A DNA stretch of 64,000 nt from Chryseobacterium vrystaatense (GTDB taxonomy: Bacteria > Bacteroidota > Bacteroidia > Flavobacteriales > Weeksellaceae), in contig NZ_JPRI01000003.1 in NCBI RefSeq assembly GCF_000737765.1, forward strand, positions 434,001-498,000. Direction: 5' to 3'. This document shows positions 10,001-19,254 of this stretch, one piece after another. Every line of letters begins with the position of its first letter. Position 1 is the stretch's first letter. The translations under genes and the position numbers were made by a program. Below the pieces are notes generated by a model, which was not told the DNA's origin, searched no databases, and saw only the letters and a program-made list of their open reading frames with translations.

Positions 10001-12036
10001 TTTTTATCAAACCAGAATTCTTTATTAGTAGCTTTTTCCGATTGATCCCAATGATCATTCCCTGATCCGAATTTAATTTTGTCAAGCAAATGCATCCGTT
10101 TTGATTCATTTTCCAAAATAAAGAGCAATAGTGACTCTTCAATGGTTAATATTCCACTGAAAACAGCTCCCAGATAATCGCCTTCACCTGATGTTTTTAA
10201 TAGTACATCAGTCTTTAGCGTGGAAATCATACTATCGGTCCATATGAACGCCTGAGAAAAGCGAAGGATCTTTTGTTCTGCTTCAGTTATGGGATTTGTT
10301 GCAAGATCATCGAGAGATTTGCCCAACAGTTTCGTCAGGATACGATCGGTCTTTGTGATAGAAGGGGCAAATAGTGCCGGTTTTTTCCAGTTTTGAAGAT
10401 ATTCCGGATTGAAATCAATAAAGTTGCCGATGTTTAAAACCGCCTGAATACTTTTCCTCTTTCCTTTGAGTAAAACTTTGTCAAAAACATTTTGAACCCC
10501 ATTTTGATATTTTTCCAGCTCCAGAATGAATTCTCTAGTGGTTTTGAAATAAGCATAAATGGATACTTCAAACATTTCACGTCCATTCATGAACGTATTT
10601 GACAATGCAGCAATTGAGGTGTTTTCCTTTATATTAAATAGGATACAAGAAATATAGCGGTTTAAAGTAGTTTCATTTTGTGCGGAGATAAGCATAGGCC
10701 ATTCTTTAACAGATGGGTCTGTGGGCTCATCTGCGTTTTGATGGGGAGCCTTACCCAGTATGGCATGAACATTTGCTCCGGTCATGCTAAAAGCACTGAT
10801 GCCAATGTGTTTTTCACCACTTTCCCAAGCTCTGTTTTCTTTTACAGGGACTATGGGTTTTTCACTCCAATTAAAACCGGGATTCAGTTCTTCCAAATGA
10901 AGTCCAGCAGGAATAATATTATTTTTAAGGATCAACAGCGACTTGATTAATGAAGCGGCTCCCGCTGCCGGTTCAAGATGTCCTATATTAGATTTGACAG
11001 ATCCTACAAAAAGTGGGTCCAATGATGATTTAGAGTTTCCGAATACCTGATAAAGACTTTCCAATTCTACCGGATCACCTAAATAGGTACCTGTGCCATG
11101 TGCTTCCACATAGCCGATAGCTTCGGGAGAAAGCGCTGCCTTCTGTAAGCAGGATTCTATGAGTTTTATCTGTGCTTTGCCATTGGGTGCGGTTAGTCCA
11201 TTGCTGCGTCCGTCATGGTTGGTCGCTGTACTTTCGACGATACCGTAAATATAATCTCCGTCACGCTCAGCATCTTCCAGTCGTTTGAGCAGCACAACTC
11301 CCACACCTTCACCCCGGATATAACCGTCGGCATGTTTAGAGAAAGCCTGGCATTGAGCCGTTTTCGACAGTGCTCCCATCTGGGCCAATGCCACTAAAGC
11401 ATGAGGTGAAAGAATACAGTTTACCCCTCCCGAAAGGGCATAATCACATTCTTCATTTTGAAGACTCTGACAGGCGAGGTGCAGGGTCATAAGAGAAGAT
11501 GAGCAAATCGTATCAAGCTGAATGGCAGGGCCATTCAGTCCCAGTAAATAAGCAACTCTTCCTGCAGCAATTGCATTGACTGTTCCCAATGGATTAGAAG
11601 CTGTATAGCCTTTTACCCCATTCGGAGCAATATCGAAATCATAATAGTCACGGTAACTCAGGCCGAAGAATACTCCTGTTTTTTCTTTGATGGCATCAAT
11701 TTTATATCCTGCATTTTGTATACTGTTCCAGGATGACTGAATGAGTAAACGCTGCTGCGGATCGATGTCAGCGGCTTCTTTTTCGGAGATGCCAAAGCTG
11801 GAAGGAGAGAAATCAAATACGTCGGAAATAAAACCGGCACGATCGACAAAGGTTTTTCCTTTCCCACCTTCTGCATCATAATAAAAGGAGTGGTCCCAAC
11901 GGTCCGGAGGAATAGGGATTATTCCGTTTTTTTTATTCAATAGCGATTCCCAAAATTGATCAGGACCATTGGATTGTCCGGGGAATTTACAATCTAAACC
12001 AATGACAGCTATCTTATGTTTTTTGATGGTGTTCAT
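7012..12036 (-). CDS. Polyketide synthase KS-(degenerate AT)-DH-KR-ACP
   Basis: PKS module of 1,674 aa. The ketosynthase has DTICSSSL (Cys near 178), EAHGTGT and SNIGHLE, so it should be active. Residues about 440-770 align only loosely with an acyltransferase. The place where GHSxG should be reads KTSGEGDYLGAV (near 619), so the AT appears dead. The dehydratase carries HIVNGIFIFP (HxxxGxxxxP, near 805) and the downstream DACMH motif. The ketoreductase has GGLGQMG (near 1294) and the Ser and Tyr of YTSSIAS...YSSAN. The ACP has GLDSIHS (near 1605). Expected chemistry is extension, ketoreduction and dehydration to an enoyl group. The acidic, leucine-rich C-terminal tail may dock to the next protein. 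It follows the FAAL protein by 15 bp and precedes the KS protein by 17 bp. Confidence 0.92.
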   Translation of the reverse strand: MNTIKKHKIAVIGLDCKFPGQSNGPDQFWESLLNKKNGIIPIPPDRWDHSFYYDAEGGKGKTFVDRAGFISDVFDFSPSSFGISEKEAADIDPQQRLLIQSSWNSIQNAGYKIDAIKEKTGVFFGLSYRDYYDFDIAPNGVKGYTASNPLGTVNAIAAGRVAYLLGLNGPAIQLDTICSSSLMTLHLACQSLQNEECDYALSGGVNCILSPHALVALAQMGALSKTAQCQAFSKHADGYIRGEGVGVVLLKRLEDAERDGDYIYGIVESTATNHDGRSNGLTAPNGKAQIKLIESCLQKAALSPEAIGYVEAHGTGTYLGDPVELESLYQVFGNSKSSLDPLFVGSVKSNIGHLEPAAGAASLIKSLLILKNNIIPAGLHLEELNPGFNWSEKPIVPVKENRAWESGEKHIGISAFSMTGANVHAILGKAPHQNADEPTDPSVKEWPMLISAQNETTLNRYISCILFNIKENTSIAALSNTFMNGREMFEVSIYAYFKTTREFILELEKYQNGVQNVFDKVLLKGKRKSIQAVLNIGNFIDFNPEYLQNWKKPALFAPSITKTDRILTKLLGKSLDDLATNPITEAEQKILRFSQAFIWTDSMISTLKTDVLLKTSGEGDYLGAVFSGILTIEESLLLFILENESKRMHLLDKIKFGSGNDHWDQSEKATNKEFWFDKKEDSSPQEIMMNIVNDESYVSISDTDQLSGFLLYSYAKGVEINWTFLLGSRLLKKVPLPPPPLAMTTYISESYKTNSRKAPGTSGNLEGAGKDDTIASILHQQLDTEQDNRKRFISLFSPEHNIFIKDHIVNGIFIFPGSGYLSMIIEALFYLKKSHLITLKNVQIFQPMSFSSLQEKREVQLDLTYDSGEGLSTDNGSWEIKSRKGYEEWTAHIKGTFKIRNENVPPESKGSVLRIDEVALTPVDPLVFYDQLDHWGIEYGTEFRLVNQLKSDEHSMKAVVKQDETATDLMASPELLDACMHALFSAKIFNQFSEPFVPSRYDEINFHQPLHGPVHASGILLHTDHNSMKAQFSFCNSQGNPVMEITSMEIRKILSQFLETGKESDIVYVEKWEKIETISEKSQQKINVDQEPLSKEIWVFLNAQQAQQAFSNIAEISETPQITLLEKEYEAILDHNIPVFKDIEGLIKSHKEDHLELVLFAPPIEDIRGLSVVFTLFKDLLLNLQKKLSFRLCTTHGIAVHSEEQVNSFHSALWGLARTMPIEAKQRWKGVIDISSTNEATILLNSNIKNLFITYDQLVLRDKTFYTPVLTREIESYPENIKPKGDWTDPVLITGGLGQMGRVFTEQLVKLGCKKIYLLSRNPAWLQAEDNEIGKFTLSTSQLDFRTYVEQCKSDGISISAIAGKIDCTEDMAAVALMLKEQEIDKINLIHAAGAVTRNKVTKANPEELEQEWSAKYEGAIQLDKHFETFNVGFTLYTSSIASLWSGDGVAGYSSANLLLDGLAVNRNLTGKRTLSVRFGRFSEKGLMKEYEAQELQASGILTLPMKIAVDKALELATTSALTTPGIMNIDWKRFTPLYQLLNHNQLLSSLDHQNSISENSRGQNLTHSIDKPLREIIREMVAGELEIDIDEIDSSIPLFELGLDSIHSLGIRTDLEELLNIKLSVSLIYDFNTVDLLSQHLEELTQQASNHNAENKTEESEDELLQLLLQELK

Positions 12037-12051
12037 ATGCTATGTTTGAGA

Positions 12052-15000
12052 TTATTGTTGTATATCGTCTTCTAACAGTCCTTTCAGAAAGTCATCGTCC
12101 ACACCATTGTTTTTGAAATCAATCTGCGCTGAGGATTTGATTTCAAATTCACACAGATATAAAGCCAGTTCATGTACCGTTGAATAGCTCCAGATGATGG
12201 ATGGCTCTACATGGATGGAATACCTGCTATTGATGTCGCTTACAAAGCGTATGGAAAGTGAAGAATCCAGACCATATTCTGAGAAAGAGGTGGAAGGGAT
12301 GAACTGATTACGATCAATTCCAGCCTCTTTTTCAAGCCAGTTATAGATCCAGGTTTCAAGTTCAGACCCGTTTTTATTGTTTGATTTTTGACTGATGGAA
12401 GATGAATAACCGATGTCTGTTCCTGTATCACGAAATGTGACCTTTTCAGCAATATTTTGTTGCTCTGCTTTTTTTGAGGTATTTTGCGTTTCTATCTCTC
12501 GTAAGTCCCGGAAAGGAGAGCGGATAGAAGTTTCAGGAAGTACAGGTTGTGTATAAATGGTTTGGTGGTCTTTCAGAACGTGGTTGAATTGTGCTTCCAG
12601 CCGTTGCCTGGTAAGCAGGCTTGTATCAAATTCAAGAGTGTCAGCGATGATGGTTGTGATTTTTTTCTCTAGCCAGTTTTTTGCATGGGAGGAAATGTCG
12701 TCCTGACAAATCCATGCAATCAGTTGGCAGGTCAGCACCTCTCCAAAAGCGTAGCGGGCAAACTTCCTTTGCTGAATGTCAGACTCCGTTGTATTCTGTT
12801 CAAACTGCTCTTTGATAAGCTGTATTTTTTCCTTTTGAATGGTAGTGTTAATGGCTACATGCTGATAGGTTAAGAAATTTAAGGCTTCCATGATGTTTTC
12901 ATCGGTACGCCCTCCCAGGTCAGCAATCAGTGATTCTGAAGGCCCTTCAAATATTCTTAATACACGCGTATCGCGGAAAAGTTGAGCAATACCGTTATGT
13001 TCCGAATATCCTCTGGCAGCAGTTAGCTGCATCAGAAAATCGACACCTTTCCAGGTCTCTTCTGTTGAAAATATTTTTCCGGCACTTACCAGCATATCGG
13101 GAATCAGCAGTCCTTCATCTTTCCACTGTACCAGTTTGGATTGATAGTTTTCAATGATTTCCAGAAGCCAAAGCTGCTCATTAATGTGTTTAAGAACTGT
13201 AGGCTGGTCGATGAGGTACCCTGAGTTGACTTTTCGGTTTTCAGCCCATTGTTTAGATCGGGATAAAACGGTTTTCAGGATACCAATGCACATGGAATTG
13301 ATTCCGATACGGCCCATAGAAACGACATCATGCAGAACTTCTGCACCTTTGCCAATTTCACCCAGGACCTGTGAATCCGGAATACGCACATCGTTCAGGA
13401 TAAAATGTCCCTGTACGGAACCGCGCATTCCCATGGTCATGCATTCTTCGATATGACTCATTCCCGGAGTTTCCTGTGGCACTAAAAAGGCAGATTGTCC
13501 CAGGTATTTACCATTCTCATCGTGAGTATGGGCGATGACAGTCAGATAACTTGCCCATGAAGAAGAGCCCACCCAGCATTTTTCTCCATTTAGAATCCAT
13601 TGCCCGTTATATCTATGTGCAGAAGTTTTACCTGCATTAGGGTTGCTTCCTGCATCGGGCTCACTTAACGCAAAGCTGGCGGTTCCTTTGCCTGTTGCAA
13701 GTTCAGACACCACTTTTTCTCTGATTTCTTCTTTGGCAAACTTGGCGATCGGGTGCAGCCCCAGCAAGTTGTGGAGGCTCACAAATAATCCTAATGTAAG
13801 ATCTGCAGAAGAAATAGTTTCGATTAAAATTCTGGCCTGGCTGAGATTACAGCCTAAACCACCAGCTTCCGGTGAGATCAGAAGCCCCATCAGTCCCATT
13901 CGGGAAAATTCAGTCATGATGTAGGGTGGGATAGAACGTCTTTCATCAATGGTATAGCTGTCAACTCTGGTTTGGAGAAACTGCCGCAATTCTTTGATGG
14001 TATTTTTGAATGCATGTTCCTGAAGAGAAGATGAGAAAGAAAAGGTTTCTTTTTTAGAGGCTGTTATACTTAGATGAGAGGTATGCAGGATATTTTCCCA
14101 CTCGTTAAATTCTGTATTTCGTTTTGCCAACCGTCTTTGAATTTTGCCGCTAGTCGTCCGGGGAACGTGCATGGGTGCTACAAAAAGTATAGTATCTACC
14201 GCTATTCCGTGTTCCTGTAAAACGGCATTTCGTATGGCCTTCGTATACTCATCAAACTTAGGGGAAAGAACAGCGCTGCGGGTCAGTTCCTGTATCATGT
14301 AGCAGCATTCGTTTCCATCTTTATTCATTGCAAAAGCGGCAGCTCCATCAATTCTCAGATCGGGGTGCGAATAGCAAGATGTGCGTTCAATGTCCTGAGG
14401 GTAATAGTTTAGGCCTCTTATAATAATGAGGTCCTTGATTCTGCCGACAATGTAAATCTGTCCGTCCTCATCTTTAAATGCTAAATCACCTGTTCGTAAA
14501 TAGACCATATTATTGGAACGGGAATGGAAATAACTTTCGGAAGTGGCTGATTTGTTTTCATAATAACCATTCGTTACAGAAGGTCCTGAGTACCATAATT
14601 CTCCGATGGAGTAGGGCTCCAGTATGTTGAGCTCTGAAATGGAATCAGGTAATTCTTTTTCAGGATCGGAAAGTGCAATAATATCAATGCCATGGCTGTC
14701 GATCACTTGCCCATTGCCTACCAAATAAACATTTTCTTCATTTTCTTCGAAATCCCTACCTGTATCAAGGAAGCCGCTTTCCTGAACAATAACGGTGTTT
14801 TTCTTTAATGCTTCTTTATCAACTTTTAGCCATTTTACTTTTTCTCCTTCTTTATTTAAAGCAACAGTCAAAGTGGCTTCTGCCAAACCATAACCGGGAG
14901 AAATGACGTGATCATTGGCCCCAAAGAGAGAAATGGCATTTTGAAAATCACAAATCGTCTTAAAGCGAATAGGTTCAGCACCTGAAGCACACATTTTCAG

Positions 15001-15930
15001 AGTTTCCAGTGAAATGTCTGTTTTTTTATTGGTGTTTTTAAGCTCATGGTAAAGCTGTACCAATTTATCAGCAACCATCTGATAGGCAAAATTGGGACCT
15101 CCCGTGTGTGTACCTTTCCATTTACTTAAAGCATATACCCAGTTCAGGGGTCTGCTCATGAAATCTTCAGGTTTCATCAAATAGAGCGAGTTCCCATTAT
15201 AAATGGTCTGAACAATAAATAATATAAGTCCCATGTCATGATAGAAAGGAAGCCAGCTCACAAAGACACTGTCAGGAGTGGCATTCATATTCTTTTTAGA
15301 TCCTTTAGAATTTTTTATCAGAGAATCCTGTGTTACAACAACCCCTTTAGGGTTTCCTGTTGAACCGGAAGTATATTGTAAAAATGCGGTAGGATGAATA
15401 TCAGGCTGATCAGTAAAATGGCTTATAAGATTTTCTGAACTGATAATTTCCACGTTGAGGAGTGGTATTTTGCTAAGCAGTTCAGATTTACCTAAAGACT
15501 GGACCAGCCTCGAAGCACTTTTTTTACCAGTAATAATTACATTTGGAAGACATTCTCGGGCGATATTTTCCCATTTGTCCAAAGGTTTCGATCGTCCTGG
15601 TATATTGAGCGGAACAGGAATCGCTCCAATCCATTGGCAGGCTAAAAAAGCAATAATAAACTCTATACCCTGATTAAAGATCAACAGGCACCGGTCACCT
15701 TTTTTTAATTCTTCGTTTTTTAAATTCTGCGCATATTCCTTTACCTGGAATAAAACCTCCGAATAGGTAAGCGGGTTTTCATTAAGATCAATATCTACAT
15801 CGCTGAATAATGTTTTGCTGGGATATTGCAGGCTTCTGTTAGTCAGAAAATCGATCAGACATGTAGGGTCGTCTGTAGATAATCGATGATCTGACGGATG
15901 AGGCATAACTTGAACATCATTTTTCTCCAT
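12052..15930 (-). CDS. Fatty acyl-AMP ligase / acyl-CoA dehydrogenase / ACP fusion
   Basis: Loading and desaturating starter protein of 1,292 aa. Residues 1 to about 600 are an AMP-dependent ligase of the fatty acyl-AMP ligase (FAAL) type: YTSGSTGNPKG near 188, SWLPFYHDMGL, GTHTGGPNFAY and the C-terminal lysine motif TSGKIQR. Residues about 640-1015 are an acyl-CoA dehydrogenase with the FAD/substrate motif ALSEPDAGS (near 758), an RDTRVLRIFEG segment near the usual catalytic-Glu position, and the GARGY-like AARGYSEHNG. Residues about 1180-1260 are an ACP with GLDSSLS (Ser near 1222). The likely sequence is fatty-acid adenylation, transfer to the ACP, alpha-beta desaturation on the carrier, then handover to the PKS encoded 15 bp downstream. 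The C-terminus ends in an acidic, leucine-containing tail. The fatty-acid chain length cannot be read from the sequence. Confidence 0.92.
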   Translation of the reverse strand: MEKNDVQVMPHPSDHRLSTDDPTCLIDFLTNRSLQYPSKTLFSDVDIDLNENPLTYSEVLFQVKEYAQNLKNEELKKGDRCLLIFNQGIEFIIAFLACQWIGAIPVPLNIPGRSKPLDKWENIARECLPNVIITGKKSASRLVQSLGKSELLSKIPLLNVEIISSENLISHFTDQPDIHPTAFLQYTSGSTGNPKGVVVTQDSLIKNSKGSKKNMNATPDSVFVSWLPFYHDMGLILFIVQTIYNGNSLYLMKPEDFMSRPLNWVYALSKWKGTHTGGPNFAYQMVADKLVQLYHELKNTNKKTDISLETLKMCASGAEPIRFKTICDFQNAISLFGANDHVISPGYGLAEATLTVALNKEGEKVKWLKVDKEALKKNTVIVQESGFLDTGRDFEENEENVYLVGNGQVIDSHGIDIIALSDPEKELPDSISELNILEPYSIGELWYSGPSVTNGYYENKSATSESYFHSRSNNMVYLRTGDLAFKDEDGQIYIVGRIKDLIIIRGLNYYPQDIERTSCYSHPDLRIDGAAAFAMNKDGNECCYMIQELTRSAVLSPKFDEYTKAIRNAVLQEHGIAVDTILFVAPMHVPRTTSGKIQRRLAKRNTEFNEWENILHTSHLSITASKKETFSFSSSLQEHAFKNTIKELRQFLQTRVDSYTIDERRSIPPYIMTEFSRMGLMGLLISPEAGGLGCNLSQARILIETISSADLTLGLFVSLHNLLGLHPIAKFAKEEIREKVVSELATGKGTASFALSEPDAGSNPNAGKTSAHRYNGQWILNGEKCWVGSSSWASYLTVIAHTHDENGKYLGQSAFLVPQETPGMSHIEECMTMGMRGSVQGHFILNDVRIPDSQVLGEIGKGAEVLHDVVSMGRIGINSMCIGILKTVLSRSKQWAENRKVNSGYLIDQPTVLKHINEQLWLLEIIENYQSKLVQWKDEGLLIPDMLVSAGKIFSTEETWKGVDFLMQLTAARGYSEHNGIAQLFRDTRVLRIFEGPSESLIADLGGRTDENIMEALNFLTYQHVAINTTIQKEKIQLIKEQFEQNTTESDIQQRKFARYAFGEVLTCQLIAWICQDDISSHAKNWLEKKITTIIADTLEFDTSLLTRQRLEAQFNHVLKDHQTIYTQPVLPETSIRSPFRDLREIETQNTSKKAEQQNIAEKVTFRDTGTDIGYSSSISQKSNNKNGSELETWIYNWLEKEAGIDRNQFIPSTSFSEYGLDSSLSIRFVSDINSRYSIHVEPSIIWSYSTVHELALYLCEFEIKSSAQIDFKNNGVDDDFLKGLLEDDIQQ

Positions 15931-15961
15931 GTTAGTTTTATTTGTTTAGTGGTGGTTATTT

Positions 15962-17425
15962 TTATTGACAAAAAGTATAGGCAGATTCATCTACCGTTTT
16001 TGTCAGCTTTTGATATTCTTTGGCTTTACCGGGCCAATTATTGATGATAACATCTCCGTCCTTGTACCAGCTTTCTTTTACCTGAACCCAGGCGGTCTTT
16101 TTCATTCTCTTGTTGACCTGAAGGGTAAATTTCTTTTGAAAGTCCGGTTTTACATCCATTGATTTTAATCTGTTTCTTGAAAGATGAGTTAGGCATTCGG
16201 TAATATAATGGGCCTGACTTTCTATCATGAGCAGGACTGAACTATGGGCCAGATTCGTGTTGGGACCAAACATCATAAAGAAATTCGGGAAACCTGCCGT
16301 GGTCATCCCAAGATAGGTTTCAGTTGACTGCTTCCATGCATTTTTTATAGAAATCCCATTTAATCCACAGATATCCAGATCTTTCAAAAATGGATTGCTT
16401 TCAAAACCTGTTGCATAAATGACTACATCCAGCAGAATTTTATTTCCTGAACGTGTAATGATACCGTCCTCTGCAAAATGAGAGATTCCTTCCATATTTA
16501 CTTCTGCATTTTCTTTTGCCAGAGCGGGATAATATTCATCGGACAAAAGGACACGGACTGCTCCCATTGGGTAATCGGGCGTCAGTTTTTTCAGAAGTTC
16601 CGGATCTTTGATGGTCTTTTTAAGATGGCTCATGCTGACACTCTGCCAAAACTTTTTCCAGAATTTATTCTGTCCCATCAGATGGTAAAACACACCATTG
16701 AAGGCATTATTTGAATGACGGGACCAATAGAGCATAAAGGGATATTTTCTATGCAAATGCCTGTCTTTATCGTTGTATAGGGTGTTTTTCTTTGGCAATA
16801 ACCATTTTGCACTCCGCTGAAAAACAGTCAGAAATTCTACCTGCGAAACAATCTTGGGAATAAACTGGATGGCGCTGGCTGCATTTCCAATGACGCCTAC
16901 GTGTTTTCCTTTTAAATCAATATTATGATTCCATTTTGCGGAATGCCATATATTTCCTTTGAAAACTTCTTTGCCTTTAAAGGTTGGAATTTTCGGATGG
17001 TGTAACTGACCGACTGCCATGATTAAAGATCTGGCAGTAAAAGTGTCTCCCTGTTTGGTTTTCACTTCCCAATAGCCTTCCTTTTCAATAAACAGAGAAG
17101 ACAGAAATTCTTTTTCGTACAGAATATAGTCTTTTAATCCATTCTTTTCTACATTAAATCTCAGGTATTCGAGGATTTGAGGCTGATCCGACCATTTTTT
17201 CTTCCAGCCGGGAAAGGGTTCAAAAGAATAACTGTACAGAGCAGAGGGTACATCACATTGAGCACCAGGGTAGGTATTATCCCTCCATGTTCCTCCAATA
17301 TCTTCTTCCTTTTCCAGGATAACAAAAGAATGAATCCCCCGCTTTTTTAGGCTTATAGCCATGGAAATTCCGGAGAATCCTGATCCTACAATTAATGCCT
17401 GGTAAACTTTGTGATTGGTGGTCAT
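15962..17425 (-). CDS. Baeyer-Villiger-type flavin monooxygenase
   Basis: FAD- and NADPH-dependent monooxygenase of 487 aa, close to the usual length for class B flavoprotein oxygenases. It shows the N-terminal FAD motif GSGFSG (14-19), the GGTWRDNTYPGAQCD segment typical of cyclohexanone-type enzymes, the fingerprint FKGNIWHSAKW (155-165, FxGxxxHxxxW) and a second nucleotide motif GVIGNAASA (177-185). The last position of the fingerprint is N rather than P or D. It sits between the DoxX-like gene (3 bp) and the FAAL gene (31 bp), so it most likely tailors the polyketide-peptide by oxygen insertion, N-hydroxylation or hydroxylation. The substrate is unknown. It could equally belong to a separate detoxification pathway, but the tight spacing argues otherwise. 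Confidence 0.85.
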   Translation of the reverse strand: MTTNHKVYQALIVGSGFSGISMAISLKKRGIHSFVILEKEEDIGGTWRDNTYPGAQCDVPSALYSYSFEPFPGWKKKWSDQPQILEYLRFNVEKNGLKDYILYEKEFLSSLFIEKEGYWEVKTKQGDTFTARSLIMAVGQLHHPKIPTFKGKEVFKGNIWHSAKWNHNIDLKGKHVGVIGNAASAIQFIPKIVSQVEFLTVFQRSAKWLLPKKNTLYNDKDRHLHRKYPFMLYWSRHSNNAFNGVFYHLMGQNKFWKKFWQSVSMSHLKKTIKDPELLKKLTPDYPMGAVRVLLSDEYYPALAKENAEVNMEGISHFAEDGIITRSGNKILLDVVIYATGFESNPFLKDLDICGLNGISIKNAWKQSTETYLGMTTAGFPNFFMMFGPNTNLAHSSVLLMIESQAHYITECLTHLSRNRLKSMDVKPDFQKKFTLQVNKRMKKTAWVQVKESWYKDGDVIINNWPGKAKEYQKLTKTVDESAYTFCQ

Positions 17426-17428
17426 TTT

Positions 17429-17854
17429 TTACTCGGTTTTGGGGTTGACGACCAATTGCTTTAAGCGGTCTTTCTCGTAAAATACCAGAATAAAATTCAT
17501 GATAGATACAATCATTCCCGAAGCGAAAAATCCCGGATGTGCAGGTGGCAGATCATGAACAATATGAATTAAAAAAATATTGACAGCAAAGGGTAGATAG
17601 AACAGCAAGCCGATCCACCAGTATCTTTTGGTTAAAAGAAGAATACCTGCAAACAATTGTGCTAAACGGACAAAAACGCCCAAATAGCTCATCATGATGG
17701 CATCGTGCAGCTGATGAAAGGTTTTTCCGAACAGCATAATCCCTTCGCTTTGTGCATTATAGCCTTCTGTGATCATGGCATAGGTTCCTATCGCACCGAA
17801 AAGTAAAAGGATAACAGCAAAAACATACCTTAACAGGGTCATGGTTTTTCTCAT
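17429..17854 (-). CDS. DoxX-like four-helix membrane protein
   Basis: Small integral membrane protein of 141 aa with about four hydrophobic helices (roughly residues 8-28, 52-75, 78-98 and 105-128). The overall look is that of the DoxX/DoxX-like superfamily, whose members are often linked to redox enzymes. The assignment rests on hydrophobicity pattern and length rather than a diagnostic motif. It ends 3 bp before the flavin monooxygenase start, so the two are probably translated from one message. A role beside the monooxygenase, for instance electron supply or membrane anchoring, is inference. Confidence 0.6.
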   Translation of the reverse strand: MRKTMTLLRYVFAVILLLFGAIGTYAMITEGYNAQSEGIMLFGKTFHQLHDAIMMSYLGVFVRLAQLFAGILLLTKRYWWIGLLFYLPFAVNIFLIHIVHDLPPAHPGFFASGMIVSIMNFILVFYEKDRLKQLVVNPKTE

Positions 17855-17948
17855 AATATTTGATTTTTTTGAATACGAAATTTTAAAATGACGAATAGTA
17901 GGGTATGAGCATCTGAGTTAACCCGCATACGCATACCATTACAATGTT

Positions 17949-19226
17949 CTAGTTCAATTTCAGGATATGAGACATCCCTGTAGTGGTGACCGTTTTGCTC
18001 TTGCTTAAATTGCTTAAGTTGATTTTATTGATGTAATTGCTGGTTTTATTGGCAAATGGAACGTAGGCAAAACCATTTGCAAAATAACATCTCGCTGCTT
18101 TTCCGCCAATGGTATAATCATCGTCTACTTTCGTTGCCGTTTTAGTATTTAAGTCAAAACTCCACCAACGGAAGATGGCATCTGTATTGTAAGAATAGGG
18201 ATTGGCAGGATCAAGTTTTGCAGGATCCATTACAGTGGCCAGGAATTTACCGTTTCCGTAATATTCAAAATTGGTAACCGGGTTTCCGTTTCCTTGTGAT
18301 GCTGCTTCTAAATTAAAATAATAGTCCTGATCGAAAGTGGTTGCTCCATTTTTTATTCGTAACATACATGCAGGCTTTCCTATGACAGATCTGGCTCCGC
18401 CAAATACATTGTGGCACAATACATAAATATCTCCGTTTTCTGTTTTATTCATGTAGTAAACACCACCTCCGGTATTCCAGGCACCTGTAAAGGAACCTCG
18501 GGTATCGGAAATAATTTTAACCAAAGCATCGGAATTGGTACTGGATGAATTATTAACTTTGGTGAGGTCTATTACCAGTATATCACACGTAGCGGTAGCT
18601 GGAGTAAATGTGTTAAAATCATTCATGTAATACAATGCCGCATACATGTAATTTCCATTGATAATAATCTCGGTAACTCCGTCCGCCTGAATTTTCGCTC
18701 CTGCAGTCGGGAAATTGGTTACCTGTCCAACCCTTGACATTGATGTCCAATCGATAACACCGGTTTTTGTCATAGTAGTAGGATTAAAAATAACAATCTT
18801 TCCTGACCCTCCTATATAGGCAGTATTTTCATCTTTGAAAGCAATATTTCCCTGAAATCCAAGTTCAGGAACTGCAATAGATCCTTTTTTCTCTCCGGTA
18901 TTTCCGTTTGACAGGGTCCATCTTGTGATTGATTTGTTTTGATAATCATTTACATAGATCGATTTTTTGAACTCATAAACTCCTCCGGAATGAGAGGCCG
19001 ATATTTCATGTGCCTTTGCATTGTCCAGTATTCCTGTAAAATCCGGAGATTCTATTTTCTGCATGTAAGCAGAGAAAGAGGTTCCATTGGAATTTTGAGG
19101 CCTGGTAATTAGTGCAAAACTGGCCGACTCATTAGTATTGGGCTGATCTCCTGTTTCATCGTCTTTATCATTACATGACACGGTGGCCAGAAGCATAAAA
19201 AGTAAAGCAGTTAGTTTGTTTTTCAT
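17949..19226 (-). CDS. DUF4374 (XusB-like) surface lipoprotein
   Basis: Lipoprotein of 425 aa with a type II signal peptide and lipobox LLATVSC (Cys near 18), followed by a spacer rich in D, N and T. The remainder has repeated short beta-rich units (for example NIAFKDENTAYIGGSGKIVIF) that fit a seven-bladed-propeller-like fold. It matches the DUF4374 family by overall sequence character. Family knowledge: XusB of Bacteroides thetaiotaomicron is a DUF4374 lipoprotein that binds ferric catecholate siderophores and works with the TonB receptor XusA. Here it lies 28 bp after a TonB-dependent receptor, the same pairing. It probably captures a ferric siderophore at the cell surface. Whether the ligand is the product of the adjacent PKS/NRPS genes is inference. 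Confidence 0.75.
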   Translation of the reverse strand: MKNKLTALLFMLLATVSCNDKDDETGDQPNTNESASFALITRPQNSNGTSFSAYMQKIESPDFTGILDNAKAHEISASHSGGVYEFKKSIYVNDYQNKSITRWTLSNGNTGEKKGSIAVPELGFQGNIAFKDENTAYIGGSGKIVIFNPTTMTKTGVIDWTSMSRVGQVTNFPTAGAKIQADGVTEIIINGNYMYAALYYMNDFNTFTPATATCDILVIDLTKVNNSSSTNSDALVKIISDTRGSFTGAWNTGGGVYYMNKTENGDIYVLCHNVFGGARSVIGKPACMLRIKNGATTFDQDYYFNLEAASQGNGNPVTNFEYYGNGKFLATVMDPAKLDPANPYSYNTDAIFRWWSFDLNTKTATKVDDDYTIGGKAARCYFANGFAYVPFANKTSNYINKINLSNLSKSKTVTTTGMSHILKLN

Positions 19227-19254
19227 TTTTTTTGATTTTTTTTATGATTTTTGT

